Shown here piece after piece: positions 9,953-22,838 of a stretch of DNA of 64,000 nucleotides. Each line of letters begins with the position of its first letter. The first letter of the stretch is position 1. The position numbers and the translations under genes were made by a program. The notes below the pieces were generated by a model, which did no database searches, was not told the origin of the DNA, and saw only the letters and a program-made list of their open reading frames with translations. The DNA is from Bostrychus sinensis (taxonomy: Eukaryota; Chordata; Actinopteri; Gobiiformes; Eleotridae): positions 29,029,500 to 29,093,499 of the forward strand of contig CM036250.1 in NCBI GenBank assembly GCA_020698575.1. The letters are read 5' to 3'.

Positions 9953-11142
9953 TGCTGGAGATTCCAATTCATTTTGAACGATTCATCTCTGGATGAAAAC
10001 AACACCATATCCTGATTTTATTTGCGTAAAAAATGTTCAATATCTTTTGCATTTAGATCAGTACATAAGGTAACATTTACATATTCTACTCATCTAAAAG
10101 TGGACAGTAAGAAAAACTGGTTTCCATACTTAGCAGTTTTTTTCTAAATTAGCTATTTGCATAGGTATAGCAATAGTTATATTTATTTTAATGCATTTAT
10201 TTATCCCATAATGTGTAGATTTTTACAATAACTATACCTTGGCAAGGTAACATGGCAAGTTACAAACCAGTTTTCTGTCTTGGTTACTTTGTATCTTACT
10301 TATTTGCATTATTATTTGAACGTTCTTTAAGTTAAGTTTAAGTTCGGTCACATAAAAATATAATAGTTCTACTAATACACTTTGTAATACAAATACAGAT
10401 ACAGTCCACATATACAAAGAGAAAAACAATAACTTTACAACCGAAAAGGTGTAGGCTGAAGCCACAGCTTATTACGCCTACCCTATTTACTTTACTACAT
10501 CTACCATGTGATATCTAGACATTTTTTTTTTTTTAAAGAAAAATCTCTTCATTCTTTGACAGATCAAACATACGAAAAAATAAATATAAAACAAACAACA
10601 ACAAAGAAAACAAACAACAAAACTCAAATTTTATTTTTATATTTGTTTATAATGAATTTTTTGAATAGTTTTTTAAAGTAAATTAGTGAATTGCTCCTCT
10701 TAAGTTCATCTGTAATCCCAGAATTCCACAGATTTACCCCTTTAACAGAAATGCAGTTTTTCTTTACATATGTTTTCATTTAGATTATCAAGTAGAATTA
10801 ATATTTATATTTTCATTTGCAATTTGCATTATTCTTCTGTTGATATCAATAGTCCAGTCCGAATCTCGCGGTCCATGTGCGCGTCGACAGCAAACACACC
10901 CCGTCGCACACACACAAACGGAGACAGCTACACAAAGCTCGTGTGCTGTATGTGAGCAGCGGAGAAGAGACAGTGCAGTGGAGCCAGCGGGGAAGGAAGC
11001 AACAGTACTGTATTGTCATGTTAGTAATAAGTGCGTGACGTACTCGTATTGTTCACAAGTCACAAACCACGAAGCTGAGTCAACTCGCAAGTCTCTCAAA
11101 GTAGGGACTTAAGTACGACTCCAGTCCAAGTCCCCATCTCTG
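9953..11142 (+). repeat. Module A, copy 2
   Basis: Nearly base-for-base copy of 3002-4191 at +6951. The GC-richer end block (about 10850-11142) and the hAT-like terminus are kept. No protein-coding region is supported. One base change near 10951 alters a short reading frame, which is another sign that the frames are not constrained. Confidence 0.88.
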
Positions 11143-12414
11143 AGTAGTAATAATAATAGCAGCAGTAGTAGTGGCAGTATTAACAGTAATAACAGCAGCA
11201 GTAGTGGCAGTAGTAACAGTAATAACAGCAGTAGTAGTGGCAGTAGTAACAGTAATAACAGCAGTAGTAGTGGCAGTAGTAACAGTGATAACAGCAGTAG
11301 AAGTGGCAGTAGTAACAGTATTAACAGAAGTAGTGGTGGCAGTAGTAACAGTAATAACAGCAGCAGTAGTGGCAGTAGTAACAGTAATAACAGCAGCAGT
11401 AGTGGCAGTATTAACAGTAATAACAGCAGCAGATGTGGCAGTAGTCACAGTAATAACAGCAGCAGTAGTGGCAGTAGTAACAGTAATAACAGCAGCAGTA
11501 GTGGCAGTAGTAACAGTAATAACAGCAGCGGTTGTGGCAGTAGTAAAAGTAATAACAGCAGTAGTAGTGTTAGTAGTAAGTGTAATAACAGCAGCAGTAG
11601 TGACAGTAGTAACAGTAATAACAGCAGCGGTTGTGGCAGTAGTAACAGTAATAACAGCAGTAGTAGTGGCAGTAGTAACAGTAATAACAGCAGTAGTAGT
11701 GGCAATAGTAACAGTAATAACAGCAGTAGTAGTGGCAGTAGTAACAGTAATAACAGCAGCAGTAATGGCAGTAGTAACAGTAATAACAGCAGCGATTGTG
11801 GCAGTAGTCACAGTAATAACAGCAGTAGTAGTGTTAGTAGTAAGTGTAATAACAGCAGTAGTAGTGACAGTAGTAACAGTAATAACAGCAGCAGATGTGG
11901 CAGTAGTAACAGTAATAACAGCAGTAGTAGTGGCAGTAGTAACAGTAATAACAGCAGCAGATGTGGCAGTAGTAACAGTAATAACAGCAATAGTAGTGGC
12001 AGTTTTAACCGTAATAACAGCAGCAGTAGTGGCAGTAGTAACAGTAATAACAGCAGCAGTTGTGGCAGTAGTAACAGTAATAACAGCAGTAGTAGTGTTA
12101 GTAGTAAGTGTAATAACAGCAGTAGTAGTGACAGTAGTAACAGTAATAACAGCAGCGGTTGTGGCAGTAGTAACAGTAATAACAGCAGTAGCAGTGGCAG
12201 TAGTAACAGTAATAACAGCAGTAGTAGTGGCAGTAGTAACAGTAATAACAGCAGTAGTAGTGGCAATAGTAACAGTAATAACAGCAGTAGTAGTGGCAGT
12301 AGTAACAGTAATAACAGCAGCAGTTGTGGCAGTAGTAACAGTAATAACAGCAGCAGTAATGGCAGTAGTAACAGTAATAACAGCAGCGGTTGTGGCAGTA
12401 GTCACAGTAATAAC

Positions 12415-12454
<40 letters not shown>
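11143..12454 (+). repeat. RRY minisatellite array 2
   Basis: Counterpart of array 1. Compared with array 1 it has one extra 33-bp unit (near 12255-12290) and about 13 fewer AGT triplets in its terminal pure run (about 12416-12454), a net change of -6 bases, while the flanks are almost identical. It also carries a C-to-A change near 11328. Confidence 0.95.
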
Positions 12455-13492
12455 ACAAACAGTTTTAAATCAGTACACCTCATACATTTACATTGGTTTA
12501 TATTGCAATCTAAAACACTAATTTCATTGGCTCACACTGAGTCATGTGACCCAGGGCTGTTCCATCATCGGTCCGTTGCCTAGTGATGCTTTATTACATC
12601 ACCAAATTCAGTTCTGAAGGTTTAAGTCTGAGTTTGGACCAACTTCTCTTCACTTTTAAATCTTCCACTGAAGATTTCACAGCATTTTCTCACTGCTCCT
12701 GGATTTTACAATTTTTCTACTGCCAGATTTCAAACAAGACTACGGACCAAATTTACTGATTTTTACTTCAGTTTCATCAGATTTTGCCACAGATTTTGAA
12801 AGCTGTTACTTAAGAATTTCTGTATTTGCTTCCTGTTTGTCCTGACTTTCCTCGAAAATTTCTACAAGCAATTTTAGCATTTAGACCAGTACACCAGGTA
12901 AATTTAATTTTATCCAAAGTGACCAATAAGAAAGGAAAAGTGGTTTACATGCTTAGGAGGATTTGTAGAATTAGCTCTTGGCAATTTTGACAAAAGCTAT
13001 AGTTATTTCAATGCATACTGGTTTCTTTTCTTTTCTACCTTACTTTTGCTCTGCACATAAAAGCAACTGGAGTCAGTGAACGGGTGAAAAATGCTTTCTT
13101 GATACTTGTGGACCAGAGTTAAAGGAGGAAACAGCTGCAAGTTATTTGTATCTATTGCCAAACCAAAGCCCCAGGCTTCTTCAAGTCATTATCAAGCCAA
13201 CTTCTTCATTGATCTCCTTGTTAGGAATTTGTTGCAGTGCGGCTTAGCCCCCATTTTGGCTTTTTGGTTTCTTTTTTGACATAAGAGTTAATTTTTGTCA
13301 GACAGCTGCAGTTCAAACATGTCAACCTGCTAGTCTTTCTTTCTAATGTGGTCAGTTTGTATTTTACCGTTTGAAATCTTTCACCAAAGATTTCACAGTG
13401 TTTCCAGTCTGCTCCTGAATTTCACCATCTACTGATTTCAAACACAGCTATGGACCAGATTTGACAAATTTTACCTTACTTTTGCCTTAATT
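12455..13492 (+). repeat. Module R copy 2 with block C, uninterrupted Rex3 target site
   Basis: Same order as copy 1: promoter-like cluster (ATTGG at 12526), donor-like CAG|GTAAAT after 12897, block C from about 13065. Block C here is damaged (GTTAAAGG in place of GTTTTGG near 13118). The right end runs without interruption through the Rex3 target (13493-13505) into module A. Confidence 0.85.
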
Positions 13493-14236
13493 TGCTGGAG
13501 ATTCCAATTCATTTTGAACGATTCATCTCTGGATGAAAACAACACCATATCCTGATTTTATTTGCGTAAAAAATGTTCAATATCTTTTGCATTTAGATCA
13601 GTACATAAGGTAACATTTACATTTTCTACTCATCTAAAAGTGGACAGTTAGAAAAACTGGTTTCCATACTTGGCAGTTTTTTTCTAAATCAGCTATTTGC
13701 ATAGGTATAGCAATAGTTATATTTATTTTATAATGCATTTATTATTCCCATAATGTGTAGATTTTTACAATAACTATACCTTGGCAAGGTAACATGGCAA
13801 GTTACAAACCAGTTTTCTGTCTTGGTTACTTTGTATCTTACTTATTTGCATTATTATTTGAAAGTTCTTTAAGTTAAGTTTAAGTTCGGTCACATAAAAA
13901 TATAATAGTTCTACTAATACACTTTGTAATACAAATACAGATACAGTACACATATACAAAGAGAAACACAATAACTTTACAACCAAAAAGGTGTAGGCTG
14001 AAGCCACAGCTTATTACGCCTACCCTATTTACTTTACTACATCTACCATCTAGACAATTTTTTTTTTAAAGAAAAATCTCTTTATTCTTTGACAGATCAA
14101 ACATATGAAAAAATAAATATAAAACAAACAACAACAAAGAAAACAAACAACAAAACTCAAATTTCATTTTTATATTTGTTTATAATGAATTTTTTGAATC
14201 GTTTTTTAAAGTAAATTAGTGAATTGCTCTTCTTAA

Positions 14237-15004
14237 AGTTACACTGTGTAAGATTCCCGGTCTTGCGCCTCTAGAGGCCACAGGTGCCACTGCACCGTCG
14301 CAAAACGTAAACACTAGGGCCCCTCCTCCTTCTGAAACTGTGCGAGCGTGCGTCTAGTTCCATCTTTGTTTCAACTTTAGTTGACCTGCTGCTACCTTTG
14401 GAAGTTTGGACTGGATCTTCTATAGAGTTAGCGCTAGCGTTAGCTTATCAACAAATATCGCGCAATGGTCGCAGGAAAAACAACTAATAACTGTATGAAA
14501 AAGCACGTTCTAAAGAAAAAATAAATAGGCTAATTTACCTGCCCAACAATAAAAACGTGCAAAAACGTGATCCGATTTGCAGCCTTCTCTGTCTCTCATC
14601 TGACGCCAGCGAGCAAAAGTCTGTCCGATGTTGACTCTTGTCTGTGATCTGGTGCGGTCCCTTTCACATTTTCTTTTTCTTGCCTCGTCCGACATTGTCT
14701 TCATCTTCTTGTGTCCTTCGGCCCTGACGAACTGGCGAAAATAACAACGCTAAAAGTAGCTTCATGGTTATTCTGCACCTCAGGTATAAGAGCAGAAGGG
14801 AATGCCGTAAAGCAAGTCGTTTCCTGTCACGTGACTTTTCCTGAACAGCGGAGCGCTCCCGGCCAAGTTGCGAGGGGGGTTTCTCAGTACAGAAGCCCCG
14901 CTCGGAGCAACAGATTGCGCCTCAGGCCTTAAAATCGCTCAAAAAATCACAAAAACAAGTCAGTATGCCCCACATATTTAGGAGAAAAGTTAGACAGTGT
15001 AACT
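14237..15004. mobile_element. Non-autonomous TTAA-type DNA transposon, 768 bp
   Basis: Flanked by TTAA at 14233-14236 and 15005-15008; the uninserted modules at 3749 and 10700 have a single TTAA at that point. Ends are inverted repeats: AGTTACACTGTGTAA on the left, TTAGACAGTGTAACT on the right. TTAA target duplication is typical of piggyBac and Kolobok families; I cannot decide between them. It contains CpG-rich sequence and a short transposase-like remnant on the minus strand. An identical-length copy sits at 26530-27297. Confidence 0.8.
14510..14704 (-). pseudogene. Basic N-terminal remnant inside the TTAA element
   Basis: A 64-codon minus-strand frame starting MKTMSDEARKRK, strongly basic, with RVNIGQTFARWRQMRD. 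It resembles N-terminal segments seen in many uncharacterised fish transposon proteins; that is recalled and not checked. It lies wholly within the 768-bp element and is cut off by a stop, so it is best read as a leftover of a longer transposase gene in a deletion derivative. It is repeated with one residue change at 26803-26997. Confidence 0.45.
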
Positions 15005-15445
15005 TTAAGTTTATCTGTAATCCCAGAATTCCACAGATTTACCCCTTTAACAGAAATGCAGTTTTTCTTGACATATGTTTTCATTTAGATTATCAAGTAG
15101 AATTAATATTTATATTTTCATTTGCAATTTGCATTATTCTTCTGTTTATCAATAGTCCAGTCCGAATCTCGCGGTCCATGTGCGCGTCGACAGCAAACCC
15201 ACACCATCGCACACACACAAACGGAGACAGCTACACAAAGCTCGTGTGCTGTATGTGAGCAGCGGAGAAGAGACAGTGCAGTGGAGCCAGCGGGGAAGGA
15301 AGCAACAGTACTGTATTGTCATGTTAGTAATAAGTGCGTGACGTACTCGTATTGTTCACAAGTCACAAACCACGAGGCTGAGTCAACTCGCAAGTCTCTC
15401 AAAGTAGGGACTTAAGTACAACTCCAGTCCAAGTCCCCATCTCTG

Positions 15446-17422
15446 AGTAGTAATAATAGTAGCAGCAGTAGTAGTGGTAGTAGTAACAGTAATAACAGCA
15501 TCAGTAGTGGTAGTAGTAACAGTAATAACAGCATCAGTAGTGGTAGTAGTAACAGTAATAAAAGCAGTAGTAACAGTACTAACAGCAGCAGTAGTGGCAG
15601 TAGTAACAATAATAACAGCAGCAGTAGTAACAGTAATAACAGCAGCAGTAGTGGCAGTAGTAACAATAATAACAGCAGCAGTAGTAACAAAAATAACAGC
15701 AGCAGTAGTGGCAGTAGTAACAGTAATAACAGCAGCAGAAGTGGCAGTAGTAACAGTAATAACAGCAACAGTAGTGGCAGTAGTAACAGTAATAACAGCA
15801 GTAACAGTGGCAGTAGTAACAGTAATAACAGCAACAGTAGTGGCAGTAGTAACACTAATAACAGCAGCAGTAGTGGCAGTAGTAACAGTAATAACAGCAG
15901 CAGTAGTGGCAGTAGTAACAGTAATAACAGCAGCAGTAGTGGCAGTAGTAACACTAATAACAGCAGCAGTAGTGGCAGTAGTAACAGTAATAACAGCAGC
16001 AGTAGTGGCAGTAGTAACAGTAATAACAGCAGCAGTAGTGGCAGTAGTAACAGTAATAACAGCAGCAGTAGTGGCAGTAGTAACACTAATAACAGCAGCA
16101 GTAGTGGCAGTAGTAACAGTAATAACAGCAGCAGTAGTGGCAGTAGTAACAGTAATAACAGCAGCAGTAGTGGCAGTAGTAACAGTAATAACAGCAGCAG
16201 TAGTGGCAGTAGTAACAGTAATAACAGCAGCAGAAGTGGCAGTAGTAACAGTAATAACAGCAGTAGCAGTGGCAGTAGTAACAGTAATAACAGCAGCAGT
16301 AGAGGCAGTAGTAATAGTAATAACAGCAGTAGTAGTAACAGTAATAACAGCAGCAGAAGTGGCAGTAGTAACAGTAATAACAGCAGTAGCAGTGGCAGTA
16401 GTAAAAGTAATAACAGCAGCAGTAGTAACAGTAATAACAGCAGCAGAAGTGGCAGTAGTAACAGTAATAACAGCAGCAGTAGTGGCAGTAGTAACAGTAA
16501 TAACAGCAGTAGTAGTGGCAGTAGTAACAGTAATAACAGCAGCAGTAGTGGCAGTAGTAACAGTAATAACAGCAACAGTAGTGGCAGTAGTAACACTAAT
16601 AACAGCAGCAGTAGTGGCAGTAGTAACAGTAATAACAGCAGTAGAAGAGGCAGTAGTAACAGTAATAACAGCAGTAGTAGTGGCAGTAGTAACAGTAATA
16701 ACAGCAGTAGTAGTGGCAGTAGTAACAGTAATAACAGCAGTAGCAGTGGCAGTAGTAACAGTAATAACAGCAGCAGTAGTGGCAGTAGTAACAGTAATAA
16801 CAGCAACAGTAGTGGCAGTAGTAACACTAATAACAGCAGCAGTAGTGGCAGTAGTAACATTAATAACAGCAGTAGTAGAGGCAGTAGTAACAGTAATAAC
16901 AGCAGTAGTAGTGGCAGTAGTAACAGTAATAACAGCAGTAGCAGTGGCAGTAGTAACAGTAATAACAGCAGCAGTAGTGGCAGTAGTAACAGTAATAACA
17001 GCAGCAGTAGAGGCAGTAGTAACAGAAATAACAGCAGCAGTAGTGGCAGTAGTAACAGTATTAACAGCAGTAGCAGTGGCAGTAGTAACAGTAATAACAG
17101 CAGCAGTAGTGGCAGTAGTAACAGTAATAACAGCAGCAGTAGTGGCAGTAGTAACAGAAATAACAGCAGCAGTAGTGGCAGTAGTAACAGAAATAACAGC
17201 AGCAGTAGTGGCAGTAGTAACAGTAATAACAGCAGCAGCAGTGGCAGTAGTAACAGTAATAACAGCAGCAGTAGTGGCAGTAGTAACAGTAATAACAGCA
17301 GCAGTAGTGGGAGTAGTAACAGTAATAACAGCAGTAGTAGTGGCAGTAGTAACTGTAATAACAGCAGTAGTAGTGGCTGTAGTAACTGTAATAACAGCAG
17401 TAGCGGTAGTAGTAGTAGTAGT
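15446..17422 (+). repeat. RRY minisatellite array 3 (about 2.0 kb)
   Basis: About 60 units of 33 bp with some shorter units. GCAGCAGT-type variants (AGC-rich triplets) predominate, unlike arrays 1 and 2. It ends in a short AGT run directly before TTAAAAAACAGTTTT of module R. Long open frames on both strands are a consequence of the RRY pattern. Confidence 0.95.
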
Positions 17423-20198
17423 TAAAAAACAGTTTTAAATCAGTACACTTCATACATTTACATTGGTTTATATTGCAATCTAAAACACTAATTTCATTGG
17501 CTCACACTGAGTCATGTGACCCAGGGCTGTTCCATCATCGGTCCGTTTCCTAGTGATGCTTTATTACATCACCAAATTCAGTTCTGAAGGTTTAAGTCTG
17601 AGTTTGGACCAACTTCTCTTCACTTTTAAATCTTCCACTGAAGATTTCACAGCATTTTCTCACTGCTCCTGGATTTTACAATTTTTCTACTGCCAGATTT
17701 CAGACAAGACTACGGACCAAATTTACTGATTTTTACTTCAGTTTCATCAGATTTTGCCACAGATTTTGAAAGCTGTTAAGAATTTCTGTATTTGCTTCCT
17801 GTTTGTCCTGACTTTCCTTGAAAATTTCTACAAGAAATTTTAGCATTTAGACCAGTACACCAGGTAAATTTAATTTTATCCAAAGTGACCAATAAGAAAG
17901 GAAAAGTGGTTTACATGCTTAGGAGGATTTGCAGAATTAGCTGTTGGCAATTTTGACAAAAGCTATAGTTATTTCAATGCATACTAGTTTCTTTTCCTTT
18001 TGTACCTTACTTTTGCTCTGCACATAAAAGCAACTAGAATCAGTGAGTGAGTGAAAAATGCTTTCTTGATACTTGTGGACCAGAGTTTTGGAGGAAACAG
18101 CTGCAAGTTATTTGTATCTATTGCCAACCAAAGCCCCAGGTTTCTTCAAGTCATCATCAAGCCAACTTCTTCATTGATCTCCTTGTTAGGAATTTGTTGT
18201 TGCAGTGCTTTCCAGTTGCCATTTTTGGCCCTTTTTTATTTAACAGGTTTTGTTTCTTTGGAAGACAGCTGTAGTGCAAATATGACAAGCTACTAATCTT
18301 TCTTTCTAACCTGGTCAGTTTGTATTTTACACTTTGAAATCTTTCACCAAAGATTTCACACTGCTTCCAATCTGCTTCTGAATTTCTCCAACTACCAACA
18401 GATTCAACACAAGACCAGATTTTACAAATTTTACGTCAATTTTGCCAAAGATTTTGAAAGCATTTTCTTGCGGATTTCAATTCATTTTCAAAGATTCATC
18501 TCTGGATGAAAACAACACTGTATCTTAATTTTATTTGACACCTTCTGCATGAAATTTTCAATCAGGTAAGTTTACATTTTGTACTCATCTAAAAGTGAAC
18601 AATAAGAAAAACTGGTTCACATACTTAGCCGTTTTTGCTAAATTATCTATTTGCATAGATATAACAAAAGCTATAGTTGTTTTAATGCATTTGTTATTCA
18701 ATATTGTATAGATTTTAGATAGAAGGTAACATGGCAAGTTACACACCAGTTTTCTGTCTTGGTCACTTAGTATATTACTCATTTGCATTATTATTTAAAA
18801 ATTCTTTCATTTAAAATATCAAGTAGTAAAAACATTCATATTTTTCATTTTTATGTTGGACCAAGATGGACATTGTTCACTCAAAACAACAAGTTTGGAG
18901 GTTAACTCTTTTGATATTTGGAGGCTAACTCTGCAAAAGCAACTGGAGTCAGTGAACGGATGAAAAATGCTTTCTTGATACTTGTGGACCAGAGTTTTGG
19001 AGGAAACAGCTGCAAGTTATTTGTATCTATTGCCAACCAAAGCCCCAGGTTTCTTCAAGTCATCATCAAGCCAACTTCTTCATTGATCTCCTTGTTAGGA
19101 ATTTGTTGTTGCAGTGCTTTCCAGTTGCCATTTTTGGCACTTTTTTATTTAACAGGTTTTGTTTCTTTGGAAGACAGCTGTAATGCAAATATGACAAGCT
19201 ACTAGTCTTTCTTTCTAACCTGGTCAGTTTGTATTTTACACTTTGAAATCTTTCACCAACGATTTCACACTGCTTCCAATCTGCTTCTGAATTTCTCCAA
19301 CTACCAACAGATTCAACACAAGACCAGATTTTACAAATTTTACGTCAATTTTGCCAAAGATTTTGAAAGCATTTTCTTGCGGATTTCAATTCATTTTCAA
19401 AGATTCATCTCTGGATGAAAACAACACTGTATCTTAATTTTATTTGACAACTTCTGCATGAAATTTTCAATCAGGTAAGTTTACATTTTGTACTCATCTA
19501 AAAGTGAACAATAAGAAAAACTGGTTCACATACTTAGCCGTTTTTGCTAAATTATCTATTTGCATAGATATAACAAAAGCTATAGTTGTTTTAATGCATT
19601 TGTTATTCAATATTGTATAGATTTTAGATAGAAGGTAACATGGCAAGTTACACACCAGTTTTCTGTCTTGGTCACTTAGTATATTACTCATTTGCATTAT
19701 TATTTAAAAATTCTTTCATTTAAAATATCAAGTAGTAAAAACATTCATATTTTTCATTTTTATGTTGGACCAAGATGGACATTGTTCACTCAAAACAACA
19801 AGTTTGGAGGTTAACTCTTTTGATATTTGGAGGCTAACTCTGCAAAAGCAACTGGAGTCAGTGAACGAGTGAAAAATGCTTTCTTGATACTTGTGGACCA
19901 GAGTTTTGGAGGAAACAGCTGCAAGTTATTTGTATCTATTGCCAAACCAAAGCCCAAGGCTTCTTCAAGTCATAATCAAGCCAACTTCTTCATTGATCTC
20001 CTTGTTAGGAATTTGTTGCAGTGCGGCTTAGCCGCCTTTTTGACTTTTATTTTTATTTAACAGGTATTTTTTGGCAGAAAGCTGTAGTGCAACATTGCAA
20101 GCCTAAGCCTCTTTCTGACCTGGTCACTTCATATCAGTTTTTAAATTATTATTACAGTTTTAAAGTAGAACTAAGATTAGCATTTTCCTTTTTTAGTT

Positions 20199-20235
<37 letters not shown>
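17423..20235 (+). repeat. Module R copy 3, two tandem 909-bp units, block C and (AGT)12
   Basis: R (donor-like site after 17863) is followed by block C at 18031, which opens two head-to-tail units of exactly 909 bp (18031-18939, 18940-19848). A third block C at 19849 leads through a linker into a pure AGT run of 12 triplets at 20200-20235. Each 909-bp unit contains a hairpin-bearing segment and a CAG|GTAAGT donor-like site. No coding function is supported. Confidence 0.85.
18031..19848 (+). repeat. Two tandem 909-bp sub-units
   Basis: Start points, defined by CAACT[G/A]GA at the start of block C, are 18031, 18940 and 19849, spacing 909 and 909. Further 909-bp units run 21537-22445 and 23451-24359. 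Each includes an identical 67-codon minus-strand open frame that I regard as incidental. Lengths are kept exactly although bases differ. Confidence 0.88.
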
Positions 20236-22792
20236 TAAAAAACAGTTTTAAATCAGTACACTTCATACATTTACATTGGTTTATATTGCAATCTAAAACA
20301 CTAATTTCATTGGCTCACACTGAGTCATGTGACCCAGGGCTGTTCCATCATCGGTCCGTTGCCTAGTGATGCTTTATTACATCACCAAATTCAGTTCTGA
20401 AGGTTTAAGTCTGAGTTTGGACCAACTTCTCTTCACTTTTAAATCTTCCACTGAAGATTTCACAGCATTTTCTCACTGCTCCTGGATTTTACAATTTTTT
20501 TACTGCCAGATTTCAGACAAGACTACGGACCAAATTTACTGATTTTTACTTCAGTTTCATCAGATTTTGCCACAGATTTTGCAAGTTGTTACTTAAGGAT
20601 TTCTGTATTTGCTTCCTGTTTGTCCTGACTTTCCTCGAAAATTTCTACAAGCAATTTTAGCATTTAGACCAGTACACCAGGTAAATTTAATTTTATCCAA
20701 AGTGACCAATAAGAAAGGAAAAGTGGTTTACATGCTTAGGAGGATTTGCAGAATTAGCTGTTGGCAATTTTGACAAAAGCTATAGTTATTTCAATGCATA
20801 CTGGATTCTTTTCCTTTTGTACCTTACTTTTGCTCTGCGCATAAAAGCAACTGGAGTCAGTGAATGAGTGAAAAATGCTTTCTTGATACTTGTGGACCAG
20901 AGTTTTGGAGGAAACAGCTGCAAGTTATTTGTATCTATTGCCAACCAAAGCCCCAGGTTTCAAGTCATAATCAAGCCAACTTCTTCATTGATCTCTTTTT
21001 TAGGAATTTGTTGTTGCAGAGCTTTCCAGCCGCCATTTTGGCTTTTCTTTTTTTTTTTTTTTTTTTTTTTTTGGTTTCTGTTGTCTGTTAACCATTGGTT
21101 GAGCCAAGACTATTACCAACCACAGGTTAAGGATTCCTTCAAATATTGTTTACTTTTACATTGGTCGTCTTGTTGCAATGGTGTCCAGCCACCATTTTGA
21201 TTTGTTTTAATTTTTGTTTCTTTTATGATTGCAGTTAAGTTTTATTTATTTGTCTGATTGTATTTGTTTATTTGATGTTCCTCAGTTTTGAGGTGATATT
21301 TGAGTTTGTGTGCTGGACAGTGTGTGTTTTCCTTTTCCCTTGCAAGTTTCTGTATTATTTTCTCAAACTCAACTCTTGGTAATGTACTGTTCTAAGGCTT
21401 TTAGGTTGGAAGATCTTTAAACAGAGCTGCTGGGAAGCAAAGAGATGGGACCCCAAAACAGCAGTGGGCTGTTAGAAGTTAGAAGAAGAAGTTAGAAGAT
21501 GTTCTAACTTTTGAATGAAGGCTAATTCTGCAAAAGCAACTGGAGTCAGTGAACGGGTGAAAAATGCTTTCTTGATACTTGTGGACCAGAGTTTTGGAGG
21601 AAACAGCTGCAAGTTATTTGTATCTATTGCCAACCAAAGCCCAGGGTTTCTTCAAGTCATAATCAAGCCAACTTCTTCACTGATCTCCTTGTTAGGAATT
21701 TGTTGTTGCAGTGCTTTCCAGTTGCCATTTTTGGCACTTTTTTATTTAACAGGTTTGGTTTCTTTGGAAGACAGCTGTAGTGCAAATATGACGAGCTACT
21801 AGTCTTTCTTTCTAACCTGGTCAGTTTGTGTTTTACACTTTGAAATCTTTCACCAACGATTTCACACTGCTTCCAATCTGCTTCTGAATTTCTCCAACTA
21901 CCAACAGATTCAACACAAGACCAGATTTTACAAATTTTACGTCAAATTTGCCAAAGATTTTGAAAGCATTTTCTTGCGGATTTCAATTCATTTTCAAAGA
22001 TTCATCTCTGGATGAAAACAACACTGTATCTTAATTTTATTTGACAACTTCGGCATTAAATTTTCAATCAGGTAAGTTTACATTTTGTACTCATCTAAAA
22101 GTGAACAATAAGAAAAACTGGTTCACATACTTAGCCGTTTTTGCTAAATTATCTATTTGCATAGATATAACAAAAGCTATAGTTGTTTTAATGCATTTGT
22201 TATTCAATATTGTATAGATTTTAGATAGAAGGTAACATGGCAAGTTACACACCAGTTTTCTGTCTTGGTCACTTAGTATATTACTCATTTGCATTATTAT
22301 TTAAAAATTCTTTCATTTAAAATATCAAGTAGTAAAAACATTCATATTTTTCATTTTTATGTTGGACCAAGATGGACATTGTTCACTCAAAACAACAAGT
22401 TTGGAGGTTAACTCTTTTGATATTTGGAGGCTAACTCTGCAAAAGCAACTGGAGTCAGTGAACGAGTGAAAAATGCTTTCTTGATACTTGTGGACCAGAG
22501 TTTTGGAGGAAACAGCTGCAAGTTATTTGTATCTATTGCCAAACCAAAGGCCAAGGTTTCAAGTCATAATCAAGCCAACTTCTTCATTGATCTCCTTGTT
22601 AGGAATTTGTTGCAGTGCGGCTTAGCCGCCATTTTGACTTTTATTTTTATTTAACAGGTATTTTTTGGCAGAAAGCTGTAGTGCAACATTGCAAGCCTAA
22701 GCCTCTTTCTGACCTGGTCACTTCATATCAGTTTTTAAATTATTATTACAGTTTTAAAGTAGAACTAAGATTAGCATTTTCCTTTTTTAGTT

Positions 22793-22838
<46 letters not shown>
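20236..22838 (+). repeat. Module R copy 4, block C, block D, 909-bp unit, (AGT)15
   Basis: R (donor-like site after 20680), block C at 20848, then block D (about 21070-21530) that starts at a T-rich tract and ends with repeated GAAGTTAGAA. A 909-bp unit follows (21537-22445), then block C at 22446, a linker and an AGT run of 15 triplets (22794-22838). Confidence 0.83.

Larger units (their letters stand above)
13493..15445 (+). repeat. Module A, copy 3, with empty Rex3 site and a 768-bp insertion
   Basis: The empty target TGCTGGAGATTCC is at 13493-13505. The module is homologous to 3002-4191 but carries a TTAA-flanked element at 14237-15004 in place of a plain TTAA. It is more diverged from copies 1, 2 and 6 and closest to 25786-27738. 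Confidence 0.88.
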
